From a virus, in IMG/VR virus record IMGVR_UViG_3300047318_000369, positions 1-64,000 of that record: a DNA stretch of 64,000 nt. The stretch is one strand, 5' to 3'. A program made the position numbers and the translations under genes. Shown here piece by piece: positions 17,989 through 26,275 of this stretch. Position 1 is the stretch's first letter. Each line of letters starts with the position of its first letter. A model generated the notes under the pieces. It made no database searches and had not been told where the DNA came from. It worked only from the letters and a program-made list of their open reading frames with translations.

Positions 17989-19017
17989 ATGCCAATAGAC
18001 CCGTGGGCAATCGACGGTCTGGCGTTTTCGGGCCTGGAAGCCCGGCTCGTCGAATCCCTGGCCGTCATGGGCAACGGAAGCGCCCTCGGCGCCACTTCCG
18101 GCGTCCGGCCCGGCGACCCTGGCCTCACCGTCACGCTGGCCGGCACCACCATCAACTGCTCTGCCGGCGTGGCGGCTGTCGCCTACAGCGGGCAGGGCGT
18201 GTACCGGTGCGCATTCCCCTCGTCCGTGTCGCCCGGCGTCTACACGGCGGCGCACGCGACCCTGAACAGAATCGACCTCGTCTACCTGCGGGTGTGGGAC
18301 AACTCCGTCGACGCGTCCGGCCTCAACAAAGCGGACATCGTCTACCTGGCGGGCACCCCGTCGTCGACACCGGTCGCGCCCACCCCCGCCGGTACGCAGA
18401 TCTACATGCCGCTCGCCACGATCACCGTCCTGTCGGTGTCCAACGGCGGCACGGCCAGCGTGTCGACCGCGGTCCGGCCGTACACCGTGGCGCCGGGCGG
18501 CATCCTGCCCGCCACAACCGCGCCGACGGGCCTGTACGTCGGCCAGTACTACGACAACGCCACCGGCCTGCTGCGCTGGAACGGCAGCGCGTGGCGGCAG
18601 ATCAGCCCCTACACGCCGCTCTCCCAGGCACAGATCAGTCAGCCCGGCTCGTTCACGGCCGGCCCTTTCACGGACTTTCCCTCGGGGAACTGGCCGACGC
18701 TCAGCTTCACCGTGCCACCCAGCGGGCTGGTGTGGATCAGTATCGGGGGCGCCGTCATGAATACGAACACAACCACGTCGTCGGGCTGGATGGCGTGGCG
18801 CGCCTCCGGGGGCGTCACTGAGACCGCGTCCGAAGCCAACGGCCTGTCAACGGTCGGCGCCCGCACCTACGCCACCCGCCGCGTCCTGCGCTCCTGGACA
18901 CCCGGCGCATCCGTGGTGCTCACCCCGCAATACCTGTTCAGCTCGGTCGGCACCCTGACCACCACCACCCGGGCCGACAACGGACTGCTCACCGTCGAAC
19001 CCGTCGCCACCGCATGA
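17989..19017 (+). CDS. Minor tail protein
   Basis: 342 residues, Thr/Ser/Gly-rich and beta-predicted. Segments LNRIDLVYLRVWDNSVDASG and TGLYVGQYYDNATGLLRWNGSAW (each in part) are common in phage tail-tip or baseplate proteins. ATG 17989 follows GAGGAGG and it ends in an ATGA overlap with the next tail gene. Likely part of the tip complex; exact role not visible. Confidence 0.65.
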   Translation: MPIDPWAIDGLAFSGLEARLVESLAVMGNGSALGATSGVRPGDPGLTVTLAGTTINCSAGVAAVAYSGQGVYRCAFPSSVSPGVYTAAHATLNRIDLVYLRVWDNSVDASGLNKADIVYLAGTPSSTPVAPTPAGTQIYMPLATITVLSVSNGGTASVSTAVRPYTVAPGGILPATTAPTGLYVGQYYDNATGLLRWNGSAWRQISPYTPLSQAQISQPGSFTAGPFTDFPSGNWPTLSFTVPPSGLVWISIGGAVMNTNTTTSSGWMAWRASGGVTETASEANGLSTVGARTYATRRVLRSWTPGASVVLTPQYLFSSVGTLTTTTRADNGLLTVEPVATA

Positions 19018-20102
19018 CCGCAACCCCGGTTGAGCTGGCCTGGTTCGGCTGCGACCTGCGGACCGGCGGCATCGTCGAAGACCTCCGCTCGATCAAACCG
19101 ACCGGGGCGCTCACCCGGAAACTCGGCGACTCGACCACCCTGCAGTTCGAGCTCAACATTCCCGGCGCCCCCGCAGGATGGGATGCGGCCACAGCCCAGG
19201 GGCGGAGCATGCTGGTCGCCGTCGACACGGCCACCAATACACCGATCTGGGCGGGCGCCATCCTGACCCGCACAGGCGGCAGCTCACAGACCGTGCAGAT
19301 CGGCGCCATCACCCTTGAGGGCTACCTCAACAGCCGCTACCCGGGCGATCAGACCCTCATCGGCACGGATCAGGCCACCGTCATCGGCGCGCTCGTCACT
19401 CCGGCCCTTACCTCCGGGCCGCCCATCGTCATCGACGCACCCAGCATCGGCGTCACCATGGACTACACGACCGTCGACGGCGACGACAAAACCATCCTGA
19501 CCTGCATACAAGAAGTCATGAGCCTCGACGGTGGCCCCGAATGGACCGTCGATGTCGCATGGAACGGCACCCAGGGATTCCAGTTCCCGCTGCGTGTCCG
19601 CGCCGCGATCGGAACCCAGGCGAGCCCACCCGAAGCCACCTTCGACTTCCCGGGCTGCGTCGACGGCTACACGCTCACCGAATCCTACGAAGCGGGCAAA
19701 GGCGCCACCCGTGTCATCGCCCGAGGTGAGGGTGAAGGCACCTCTCGGCTCACCTCCATCGTCCACGAGGCGACCGCACTGATCGCCAACGGCTGGCCCG
19801 CATGGGACTACCGCTACACGCCCGCGACGGGAATCGACGACCCCGACCAGCTGGACGCGCACGCCACACAGTCCCTGGCCCTCATGCAGTTGGGCGCCCA
19901 AGTCTGGTCCGTTGAAGCCGTCGCCTCCCGCGCGCCACGACTCGGCCGCGACTGGAACCTCGGCGACACCGTCCGCCTCGCCGTCGAAACCGGCCGATCC
20001 CCCCGCCACCCGCAAGGCGCCGACGTCACCGCCCGCTGCTGGTCCTGGGAACTCGACCCCGACGGCGACAAGGTCCGGCCCATCCTCGTAGAGGAGAGCT
20101 GA
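19014..20102 (+). CDS. Tail tip hub protein (Tal-like)
   Basis: 362 residues with ELAWFGCDLRTGGIVEDL at the start, an APAGWDAATA segment, then a long beta region and a C-terminal LGDTVRLAVE followed by RCWSWELDPDGDKVRPIL. This matches actinophage minor tail hub proteins of the Tal/gp27-like class that close the tube. ATGA overlap upstream and TGATG overlap downstream. Confidence 0.68.
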   Translation: MTATPVELAWFGCDLRTGGIVEDLRSIKPTGALTRKLGDSTTLQFELNIPGAPAGWDAATAQGRSMLVAVDTATNTPIWAGAILTRTGGSSQTVQIGAITLEGYLNSRYPGDQTLIGTDQATVIGALVTPALTSGPPIVIDAPSIGVTMDYTTVDGDDKTILTCIQEVMSLDGGPEWTVDVAWNGTQGFQFPLRVRAAIGTQASPPEATFDFPGCVDGYTLTESYEAGKGATRVIARGEGEGTSRLTSIVHEATALIANGWPAWDYRYTPATGIDDPDQLDAHATQSLALMQLGAQVWSVEAVASRAPRLGRDWNLGDTVRLAVETGRSPRHPQGADVTARCWSWELDPDGDKVRPILVEES

Positions 20103-20896
20103 TGCCGCGGCAACTCGACCAACTCCCCACGGATGCAACAACGATGGCCCGGAAAATCGCGACACTGGAACGGCAGGTCAACGAGCTGCGGGCTGCCCGC
20201 CGCCTCAGCTCCGCAACTGCGGGGATCATCCAGACCGCGGCTTCCGGCGCCCGGGTGGCGATGAACGGAGCCAACCAGGCCGTCGACGTGTACGGAGACG
20301 ACGGCACCACCCTGCTGGCTGAACTCGGGCCCGACGCCAGCGGTGGTGGCGGCCTGTGGACCCGCGGCCTGCAAGCCCCCAACAACATCAGCTCCTACCT
20401 GGGCAGCGGCGAGCTGTCCTTCCGGCCCGTCGAAGACGGACTCGTCGAGGTCCCGGCCAACGTCTACTACGACACCGATGCCTTCCAGTACAGCGACCTC
20501 ACCGTCACCTCTGGCGCGGTCGGTGCGACCGACCACCGGGCGCTGCTCATCCTGGAGTCCATCTACGCCGGCGCGACCCCGTACATCTACGTACAGGGCG
20601 AGAACTCGACGCCCTGCAACTTCGATGTTCTCGGCATCATGACCTCGTCGAACTGGGCCTACGGAACCGTCAGCATCACCCCGAGCGCGGCGAACACCCC
20701 GACGTCGTCCGCAGTCACCGGCCTGAGCCTGAAGGGCTCGTCGTTCTACGCGTTCGCCGCGGCGCAGACCGCAGCCCCCGGAACGAACGTGACGGGCGTC
20801 GGCACTACCGCGGTCACCTCGTCCGGGCTGACGGTGTGGGTGACCCGCACCAACACGACCGCCACGATCGTCAACTGGATGGTGATTGGCGTATGA
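20102..20896 (+). CDS. Minor tail protein, possible receptor-binding
   Basis: 264 residues. A short N-terminal coiled coil (MARKIATLERQVNELRAARR) is followed by a repetitive beta-rich domain with many Thr/Ser/Tyr and a C-terminal AAQTAAPGTNVTGVGTTAV-type stretch. An N-terminal trimerising helix plus a beta C terminus fits a tail fibre or receptor-binding protein. It is the last long tail gene before lysis. Confidence 0.6.
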   Translation: MPRQLDQLPTDATTMARKIATLERQVNELRAARRLSSATAGIIQTAASGARVAMNGANQAVDVYGDDGTTLLAELGPDASGGGGLWTRGLQAPNNISSYLGSGELSFRPVEDGLVEVPANVYYDTDAFQYSDLTVTSGAVGATDHRALLILESIYAGATPYIYVQGENSTPCNFDVLGIMTSSNWAYGTVSITPSAANTPTSSAVTGLSLKGSSFYAFAAAQTAAPGTNVTGVGTTAVTSSGLTVWVTRTNTTATIVNWMVIGV

Positions 20897-21105
20897 GCAC
20901 GCCCGTGACGTTCCTGCCGTCCCTCTATTACGAGGTCACGGCCCGCGACAACAACCCGGACTGCCGCAACTACGACCAAGTCTTCGACCTTCCGCAGTTC
21001 TACTCGAACGACGGCGTGCACTGCTACGTCACGTGCGGCATCTGCAGGCAGCGCATGGAGATCCTCACCGCCGTACTGCTCGACCCGCAGCCTGAAGTCT
21101 CCTGA
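20893..21105 (+). CDS. Small Cys-containing tail-region protein
   Basis: 70 residues, ATGA overlap with the tail gene upstream. It contains CRNYDQVFDLPQFYSNDGVHC (in part) followed by CGICRQRME, so four Cys and a His that could bind a metal. It is followed by a hairpin terminator, so it closes the tail operon. Function unknown. Confidence 0.65.
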   Translation: MSTPVTFLPSLYYEVTARDNNPDCRNYDQVFDLPQFYSNDGVHCYVTCGICRQRMEILTAVLLDPQPEVS

Positions 21106-21124
21106 CCTATCGCACCACCGGCCC

Positions 21125-21154
21125 GCGCCCAGCCCCCCATCAGGGCGCATTTTT
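21125..21154 (+). terminator. Intrinsic terminator after tail operon
   Basis: GCGCCC (21125-21130) pairs with GGGCGC (21143-21148) and is followed by ATTTTT. It separates the tail operon from the peptidase and lysis genes. Confidence 0.75.
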
Positions 21155-21171
21155 CATGCCCTGGAGGGCAC

Positions 21172-22020
21172 TTGAGCACGAACGTTTACACCTCGGGCGA
21201 TCCGAGACTCGGCCGCCGCGTCGAACATGATCCCCGCAGCCTCGCCTACGCCCACGGGGTACTACCCAAGGCCGCCATCAAGTCCGTGGACTGGACACGC
21301 CGCGCACCGATCTTCGATCAGGGACAGGTCGGAAGCTGCACTGGCAACGCAGCTGCCGGGCTCGTCGGCACCGACAGCGCGACCCGTAGCGGACTCACCT
21401 CCGTCACCCCGCCGGAGGGTGGCGTCGTCCCCGTCGACGAGGACCTCGCCGTCCGCGTCTACAAGCTGGCCACGCAGCTCGACAGCATCAAGGGCACCTA
21501 CCTACCCGACGACACCGGCTCATCCGGGATCGGCGCGGCGAAGGCCCTCGTCAAGCTGGGGCTGGCCACCAAGTACACCCACGCGTTCAGCATCGACGCG
21601 GTGAAGAGCGCACTCCAGACCGGGCCCGTCATGGTCGGCACCGTGTGGCTGGAGAGCATGTTCAACGTCAGCGCCGCCACCGGCTTCGTCGACGTCATCC
21701 ACAACTCCCCGGTGGCGGGCGGTCACGAGTACGTGATCAGCGCCTACAGCGCCGACACCAAGTCGTTCCGCATGGACAACTCGTGGGGTGAGTCCTGGGG
21801 GTTGAACGGCTCGGCATGGCTCCTCGACACGGACGTGCAGTGGCTGCTCTCCCAGCAGGGCGACGTCACCGTCCCGGCCTGGGCCACGGCCCCGGCGCCG
21901 ACCCCTCCTCCCGCGCCCACTCCTGCTCCGGATTCTCGCCTGGCTGAGGCGGCTGTTGCTGCCCAGCAGGTGGCGGATCTGATGCGGCCGTGGGCGCCCA
22001 GCAAGACGACGGGAGCCTGA
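21172..22020 (+). CDS. Papain-like (C1A) cysteine peptidase
   Basis: 282 residues. DQGQVGSC gives Gln50 and Cys56, spaced as the oxyanion Gln and catalytic Cys of papain. GGHEY carries the His and NSWGESWG the Asn, so the catalytic set looks complete. No signal peptide is visible; an Ala/Pro linker and a short helix end the protein. TTG 21172 behind GGAGGG is the best start. It lies between the tail genes and the endolysin, so it may be a virion-associated or lysis-time peptidase; the substrate is unknown. Confidence 0.75.
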   Translation: MSTNVYTSGDPRLGRRVEHDPRSLAYAHGVLPKAAIKSVDWTRRAPIFDQGQVGSCTGNAAAGLVGTDSATRSGLTSVTPPEGGVVPVDEDLAVRVYKLATQLDSIKGTYLPDDTGSSGIGAAKALVKLGLATKYTHAFSIDAVKSALQTGPVMVGTVWLESMFNVSAATGFVDVIHNSPVAGGHEYVISAYSADTKSFRMDNSWGESWGLNGSAWLLDTDVQWLLSQQGDVTVPAWATAPAPTPPPAPTPAPDSRLAEAAVAAQQVADLMRPWAPSKTTGA

Positions 22021-22022
22021 CC

Positions 22023-23195
22023 ATGGCCACCTTCCACGCCGCGATCGTCCACCCCGACCAGTCGGTCACCTACTGCGGCGAGGTCGACCAAGGCCACGTC
22101 GACACGGTCCGCGCCGTCGCCGCCATCGAGGACGTGCCCCGGTTCGTCAAGGAGCACCCGCGGCAGCCCGGCACGTTCTTCGTGCTGCGCCCGGACGATG
22201 AGGGCGGCGACCTCGACTGGTATGTGCCGACCGGCGCCATCCCGTACACCGTGCGCTCGCCCGACCCCGACCCGGTGGGCGCCGTCGCGACGCTCACGGC
22301 AACGGCCACGACTGGGCGCGCCTACATCGACGGCGTCGAGCGCCTCGGCGGGCAGGTCATCGGCGGCGCTATGGACCACCCGGAGTCCGGGCCCCGGTTC
22401 ACCTGGCACGTCACGGTGTCGCCGCAGGGGTATTTCACTTCGATGGCGTCCTACCTGATCGCCGCCGGGTTCGAGCCGCAGGTGCTGTACGACCCCAAGA
22501 CGGACAGGCTCGGCCAGTTCGGGCCCCTCACCCAGTCGGGCCGCGCGTTGCAGAACGACGGCGCGAGGCGCACCAACCGCGAGGGCAAGGTCAACGTTCA
22601 GGTCGAGGTCGTCGCTATGCCGTCGCCGCCCTGGACGGACGGCTTCGACCCGGCGGCCAAGCCGAACTTCCGCAAACTGCTGGCCGCTGGCAGGGCGCAC
22701 GGCATCCCCGACGTCTGGCCCGCAGGACCCCCGGTCTCCTCGTCGAGCCAGGCGATGCCGCGCACCCGCAGCATCTGGCAGTCCAAGGCCGGGCACTACG
22801 GGCACTGCCACGTTCCGAACAACTCGCACTGGGACCCGGGCGGCATCGACATCAGCAAGGTGCCCGGCAAGGCGGTCACTCCGAAGCCGGCCGCCAAGCC
22901 GAAGGTCAGCGTCGCGCACGTCGCCACCGCGGCCAAGCACGACCCGTCTGCCGCGCAGGGACACACCACCTACCGGGCGGAAGTCCTCCTCGTCGAGAAA
23001 GCCCTGCACGCCGAAGGCCTCCTCGACCAGCAGTACGTCGACGGCAGCTTCGGCAGCCTCACCGTCACCGCCTACAAGGCGTGGCAGCGCTCCAAGGCGG
23101 GCGGCTCGTACACCGGCAGCTCGGCCGACGGCATCCCCGGCCAGACCTCCCTCAGCAAGCTCGCCGCGAGACACGGCTTCACCGTCGTCGCCTGA
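22023..23195 (+). CDS. Endolysin with peptidoglycan-binding domain
   Basis: 390 residues. The N-terminal catalytic part has FTWHVTVSP and, further on, GHYGHCHVPNNSHWDPG, whose His/Asp set fits an N-acetylmuramoyl-L-alanine amidase (Amidase_2-like) zinc site. A Lys/Pro/Ala linker follows. The C-terminal 75 residues (VLLVEKALHAEGLLD to LSKLAARHGF) are a PG_binding_1-type cell-wall-binding domain. ATG 22023 starts two bases after the peptidase stop. It degrades host cell wall at lysis. Confidence 0.82.
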   Translation: MATFHAAIVHPDQSVTYCGEVDQGHVDTVRAVAAIEDVPRFVKEHPRQPGTFFVLRPDDEGGDLDWYVPTGAIPYTVRSPDPDPVGAVATLTATATTGRAYIDGVERLGGQVIGGAMDHPESGPRFTWHVTVSPQGYFTSMASYLIAAGFEPQVLYDPKTDRLGQFGPLTQSGRALQNDGARRTNREGKVNVQVEVVAMPSPPWTDGFDPAAKPNFRKLLAAGRAHGIPDVWPAGPPVSSSSQAMPRTRSIWQSKAGHYGHCHVPNNSHWDPGGIDISKVPGKAVTPKPAAKPKVSVAHVATAAKHDPSAAQGHTTYRAEVLLVEKALHAEGLLDQQYVDGSFGSLTVTAYKAWQRSKAGGSYTGSSADGIPGQTSLSKLAARHGFTVVA

Positions 23196-23212
23196 CCAGA
23201 AACGAGAACATC

Positions 23213-23593
23213 ATGAAGGTATTCGGACGGGAACCCGTCTACATCCTGGCCACCATCGCCGTCTTCCTGAAGCTGGCCTCGGCCTACGGGCTGAACGTCA
23301 CCGCTGCACAGCAGGGCGCCATCATGGCCGCCCTCTCCCTCGTCGTCGCCGTCGTCAGTGCCATCGTCCTCAAGACCGGCGCGGTCGGCGCCGCGATCGT
23401 GAACCTCGCCCAGGGCGCCATCGCCCTCTTCCTCGCCTTCGGCCTGCACATGTCGGCGGACACCCAGTCGCTATGGATGGGCGGCATCGAGGCCCTGGTG
23501 GCACTCTTCCTGCACCGCGAGGTGACCGCCCCGGTGACCGCACTGAAGATCGAAGGGTCGAGCCCCATCAAGTCCGGACCGGCCGCCGCCTGA
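23213..23593 (+). CDS. Holin
   Basis: 126 residues with about three hydrophobic segments (VYILATIAVFLKLASAYG, GAIMAALSLVVAVVSAIVL, AIVNLAQGAIALFLAFGL) and a short charged C terminus. Directly after the endolysin it is the probable holin that opens the membrane for lysis. ATG 23213 has AACGAGAA upstream, a weak site. Confidence 0.8.
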   Translation: MKVFGREPVYILATIAVFLKLASAYGLNVTAAQQGAIMAALSLVVAVVSAIVLKTGAVGAAIVNLAQGAIALFLAFGLHMSADTQSLWMGGIEALVALFLHREVTAPVTALKIEGSSPIKSGPAAA

Positions 23594-23605
23594 GCGGAGT
23601 AGCAC

Positions 23606-23953
23606 GTGCCCGACGATCCGACGAACGGTGAGCTCGCCCACCGCATTGAGGCCATGCGCCTGGACCTCAAGGACGACTTTCGGGAGCTCGCCAAACGGCT
23701 CGACGCCAAGGTGTCGGTCGAACGGTACGAGCTGGAACGCCGGGCCGCCGACGCCGTGCACGTTGCACTCATCGAGCGGGTGGCGGCCATCGAGGCGGCA
23801 CGGATGCAGGAGAAGCGGGACGCAGACGTCGAACGGCGCAAGGTGGAGGACCAGCGCCGCGCCGACAAGCGGCTCATCTTCTCGGCGCTGATCGTGCCCG
23901 TGCTCATCGTGCTGTTGCAGGTGTACCTCTCATCCCGGGGGGCCGGTTCGTGA
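23606..23953 (+). CDS. Coiled-coil membrane protein of lysis cassette
   Basis: 115 residues: a long charged coiled coil (about 5-85, rich in Arg/Glu/Ala/Asp) and one C-terminal membrane span (LIFSALIVPVLIVLLQVYL). GTG 23606 follows GGAGTAGCAC. This layout occurs next to holins in many actinophages, as a second holin or regulator of lysis timing. It overlaps the collagen-like gene by 4 bases. Confidence 0.7.
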   Translation: MPDDPTNGELAHRIEAMRLDLKDDFRELAKRLDAKVSVERYELERRAADAVHVALIERVAAIEAARMQEKRDADVERRKVEDQRRADKRLIFSALIVPVLIVLLQVYLSSRGAGS

Positions 23954-24681
23954 GCGAACATGCATCCCCGGCGAAGGAGCGCCGCAAGGCCGATCTGCGG
24001 TATGCGGCGGTCGCGGTCGCCGCGGTCGGCTCCTTCGCCACCATGGCGATCTGGATGCAAGGCCTCTCCAACGACCTGCGCGTCTCCAACCAGGCCCGCG
24101 ACGCGCTGGCCCGCCAGGTGCAGTCCCTCGGCCACAAGCCGGTCGCGGGCCCGCCCGGGTCGCGCGGCGAGGCGGGCGCATCAGTCGTCGGACCCCGCGG
24201 ACCTCAGGGCGTCGCCGGTTCGCCGGGGCCCACCGGGTCACCCGGCAGTACGGGCAAGACCGGGACGACCGGGGCCAGCGGCGCACCAGGCGTCGCCGGA
24301 TCGCCCGGAGTCGGCGTCACCGGGGCCGCCGGCAGTCCAGGCCCCGCCGGACCTCAAGGCGAAGCAGGGGTGGCCGGGCCCGTCGGCCCCCAGGGCGATC
24401 GGGGCGAGAAGGGCGACACCGGCGCGACAGGCCCGGCACCGTCTGGCTGGACGTTCACGGACAACACCGGGGTCACCCAGGAGTGCGCACCCGACAGTGA
24501 GGGCTCCACCCACTACACCTGCCAGCCCGTCTCGCCGGCGAGCCCGTCACCCACCCCGTCGAATCCCGAGTCCGCGGTGCTGGTGCTCAGTGCCGTGATC
24601 GCCCGCAGGAGGATCGATGCCCCAAGCAGTACCCGCGGCCGACACCGGGCGGTCCGCCGCCGCGGTGGCGCCCATCGCTGA
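23950..24681 (+). CDS. Membrane-anchored collagen-like protein
   Basis: 243 residues. Short basic N terminus, one membrane span (YAAVAVAAVGSFATMAIWM, about 18-36), a short helix, then about 33 Gly-X-Y triplets (about residues 66-165) and a Cys-containing C-terminal region. Collagen-like triplets in phage proteins usually form trimeric stalks. Here the membrane anchor and place in the lysis cassette suggest a host-envelope protein rather than a tail fibre. The last 22 codons overlap the next gene in another frame, unusually long for this phage. Confidence 0.75.
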   Translation: MSEHASPAKERRKADLRYAAVAVAAVGSFATMAIWMQGLSNDLRVSNQARDALARQVQSLGHKPVAGPPGSRGEAGASVVGPRGPQGVAGSPGPTGSPGSTGKTGTTGASGAPGVAGSPGVGVTGAAGSPGPAGPQGEAGVAGPVGPQGDRGEKGDTGATGPAPSGWTFTDNTGVTQECAPDSEGSTHYTCQPVSPASPSPTPSNPESAVLVLSAVIARRRIDAPSSTRGRHRAVRRRGGAHR

Positions 24682-24835
24682 ACCGCCCGCGGCCCGTCAG
24701 CCCCGCCGAGACGACAGTGCGGCGGACGCGGGCAGCCTCGCGCGCATGGGCCGCCTCGACCCGCAGCCGATCCCGGCGCCGTCCATCAGCCCGTTCCTTG
24801 CGCCCGACCTGCCGCCCTTCGAGGAGGACGACTGA
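24617..24835 (+). CDS. Small Pro/Ala-rich protein
   Basis: 72 residues, starting at ATG 24617 with a strong CAGGAGGA site inside the collagen-like gene. Low complexity N terminus (Ala/Pro/Arg) and an acidic end, LAPDLPPFEEDD. It is the last gene of the rightward late operon, before a long hairpin. No function recognised. Confidence 0.55.
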   Translation: MPQAVPAADTGRSAAAVAPIAEPPAARQPRRDDSAADAGSLARMGRLDPQPIPAPSISPFLAPDLPPFEEDD

Positions 24836-24971
24836 CGGGCTCCGTGCCACCGGCCGCCCCAACAGGCCGGTTGCCCTGTCCGCCCCTCGCGTGGTGGGGA
24901 GGTGAACCCGTGCTGCACCTCGTACTCGACCTGCTTGCCAGCCTGTCCGTCTGCCTCTGACCGGCACGACT

Positions 24972-25005
24972 GCGCCCCCGCTGCCCTCCTGGGCGGTGGG
25001 GGCGC
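24972..25005. terminator. Bidirectional hairpin between convergent genes
   Basis: GCGCCCCCGCTGCCC and GGGCGGTGGGGGCGC form a near-perfect 15-base stem with a TCCT loop. It lies between the end of the late operon and the convergent minus-strand gene, so it can serve both. Confidence 0.8.
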
Positions 25006-25009
25006 TTCG

Positions 25010-25618
25010 TCACGTCCCGTCGGTGAACGGCGGATTCTCCAGGTGCCGGGCGAGGATCCATTCCTCGTCGCCGCGGCGGCAGGTCAGGATGAGCCGGATC
25101 GGCTTGCCGACGTACTCGCCTTGCCACATGGCCTGGGACTTGCCCTCCATCCAGCGCCCGGGCCTGGTGCGCTGCATCGCGCGTTGCGTGCCAGTACCCA
25201 CGTCGAGCGGGAAGGCTTCGGGCCCGCGCCCGTGCTCGTCGGTTCCGTTGCTGCCGTGCGAGAAGCGGAAGGGCCCCCAGACGAAGGCGTCGACGTCGGC
25301 CTGCGTCACGTTCCTCTCCGGGTGGAGGACGGTGCGTTCCTTGTCGTCGTCGCCGACGACTATGCGTACCTCGTCGAGGCGGCGCAGCGCGTCAGGCCCG
25401 CCGAGATGCACGTCGAGGAGGGCCTGGCCGTTGCCGGTATCTATCAGCTCAAGGTCGAACTGTGGCGTCAGCTCGGCGTGCCAGCGGTCCTGCTCGATGC
25501 GGGTCATGGTGTCCGCGGTCTTCGCGGACCGATGCGCGGCGAGCCACGCGCCGGCCGTCGCGACCGCGCTGAGGGCGGCTGTGGACAAGGTGGCGACGTC
25601 GCCCCAGTGGATTCTCAT
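25010..25618 (-). CDS. Membrane-anchored protein, unknown
   Basis: 202 residues. One N-terminal membrane segment (about residues 8-30, VATLSTAALSAVATAGAWLAA), a short basic stretch, then a soluble domain with beta-like LTPQFDLELIDTGNGQALLDV (in part) and VRIVVGDDDKERTVL. A minus-strand accessory gene in the lysogeny arm with a membrane anchor could be a superinfection-exclusion or lysogenic-conversion protein, but this is only inference. Confidence 0.65.
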   Translation of the reverse strand: MRIHWGDVATLSTAALSAVATAGAWLAAHRSAKTADTMTRIEQDRWHAELTPQFDLELIDTGNGQALLDVHLGGPDALRRLDEVRIVVGDDDKERTVLHPERNVTQADVDAFVWGPFRFSHGSNGTDEHGRGPEAFPLDVGTGTQRAMQRTRPGRWMEGKSQAMWQGEYVGKPIRLILTCRRGDEEWILARHLENPPFTDGT

Positions 25619-25740
25619 GCGCCGGGAGCGTAGCGGGAGTTGACCGCTGGCGAACCCGGCACGACCGCGCCCCGCCCCTTCGCTGCCATCTGGCGGCGCG
25701 GAGGGCGGGGGCGTTTCGCTGTCCGGCTATCGTTCGGGGA

Positions 25741-25771
25741 GGTCCCCGCCTGTTAACGGCAGGCGGGGACC
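25741..25771 (-). terminator. 12-bp hairpin, leftward terminator
   Basis: GGTCCCCGCCTG (25741-25752) pairs perfectly with 25760-25771 around TTAACGG, three bases past the stop of the 25774-26037 minus gene. A further G/C-rich inverted repeat lies at about 25667-25713. Confidence 0.8.
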
Positions 25772-25773
25772 AC

Positions 25774-26037
25774 TCACGTCTCCGTGCTGTGCGTGAATTC
25801 GACGACGGCGAGCGTCTGACCGTCGCCGAGGTCCGTGGCGGTCGCCCGGAACGTCTCGTCGCGGATGCCGCCTGCTACCCGGTCAACCCACTCGGGGCCG
25901 ATGTTCTGCAGCCACATCTCCCAGTCGCCGCCGTAGTTGCCGATGTGCCACGGGTACACCTGCATGTCGCCCTCGAAGAACCGGGCGTCGGCCTTGGTGA
26001 TCTGCACGCGGATGGTCTGAGGCTTGGTCACGGTCAC
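25774..26037 (-). CDS. Hypothetical protein
   Basis: 87 residues, GTG start at 26037 behind GAGGGAC. It begins MTVTKPQTIRVQITKADARF and contains two Trp-rich turns (YPWHIGNYGGDWEMWLQ). It looks like a small alpha/beta protein. Last gene of a four-gene leftward operon ending in a strong hairpin. No family recognised. Confidence 0.6.
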   Translation of the reverse strand: MTVTKPQTIRVQITKADARFFEGDMQVYPWHIGNYGGDWEMWLQNIGPEWVDRVAGGIRDETFRATATDLGDGQTLAVVEFTHSTET

Positions 26038-26042
26038 GTCCC

Positions 26043-26273
26043 TCACTTCCCACTGTCGCGGTTGTCGCGCCACGGCCGCTCCGACCGTGGCTGTTCGGTG
26101 TCCCGTTCCGCCGCACGCTTCCCTGCGGTGGCCACCCACAGGCCGACGAACGCGGCGACCAGCAGGACCCACACGATGACGGGCAGGCCGACGAAGAAAC
26201 CGAAGACGAAGACGACGATCAAGGCGGCGAAGAAACCGCCCGCTGCGGTGATGGCTCTAGGGGGCTGCGGCAT
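26043..26273 (-). CDS. Small two-span membrane protein
   Basis: 76 residues. Two adjacent hydrophobic segments (about 8-28 and 29-50: AAGGFFAALIVVFVFGFF, then LPVIVWVLLVAAFVGLWV) followed by a charged tail of Arg/Glu/Asp. Six-base spacing to the next minus gene. Function unknown; small membrane proteins in lysogeny arms may alter the host envelope. Confidence 0.6.
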   Translation of the reverse strand: MPQPPRAITAAGGFFAALIVVFVFGFFVGLPVIVWVLLVAAFVGLWVATAGKRAAERDTEQPRSERPWRDNRDSGK

Positions 26274-26275
26274 GG

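Noticed and set aside
24910-24960. A 16-codon ORF with GTG and a good GGGGAGGTG site
   Set aside because: Too short to judge; noted only as a possible leader peptide.
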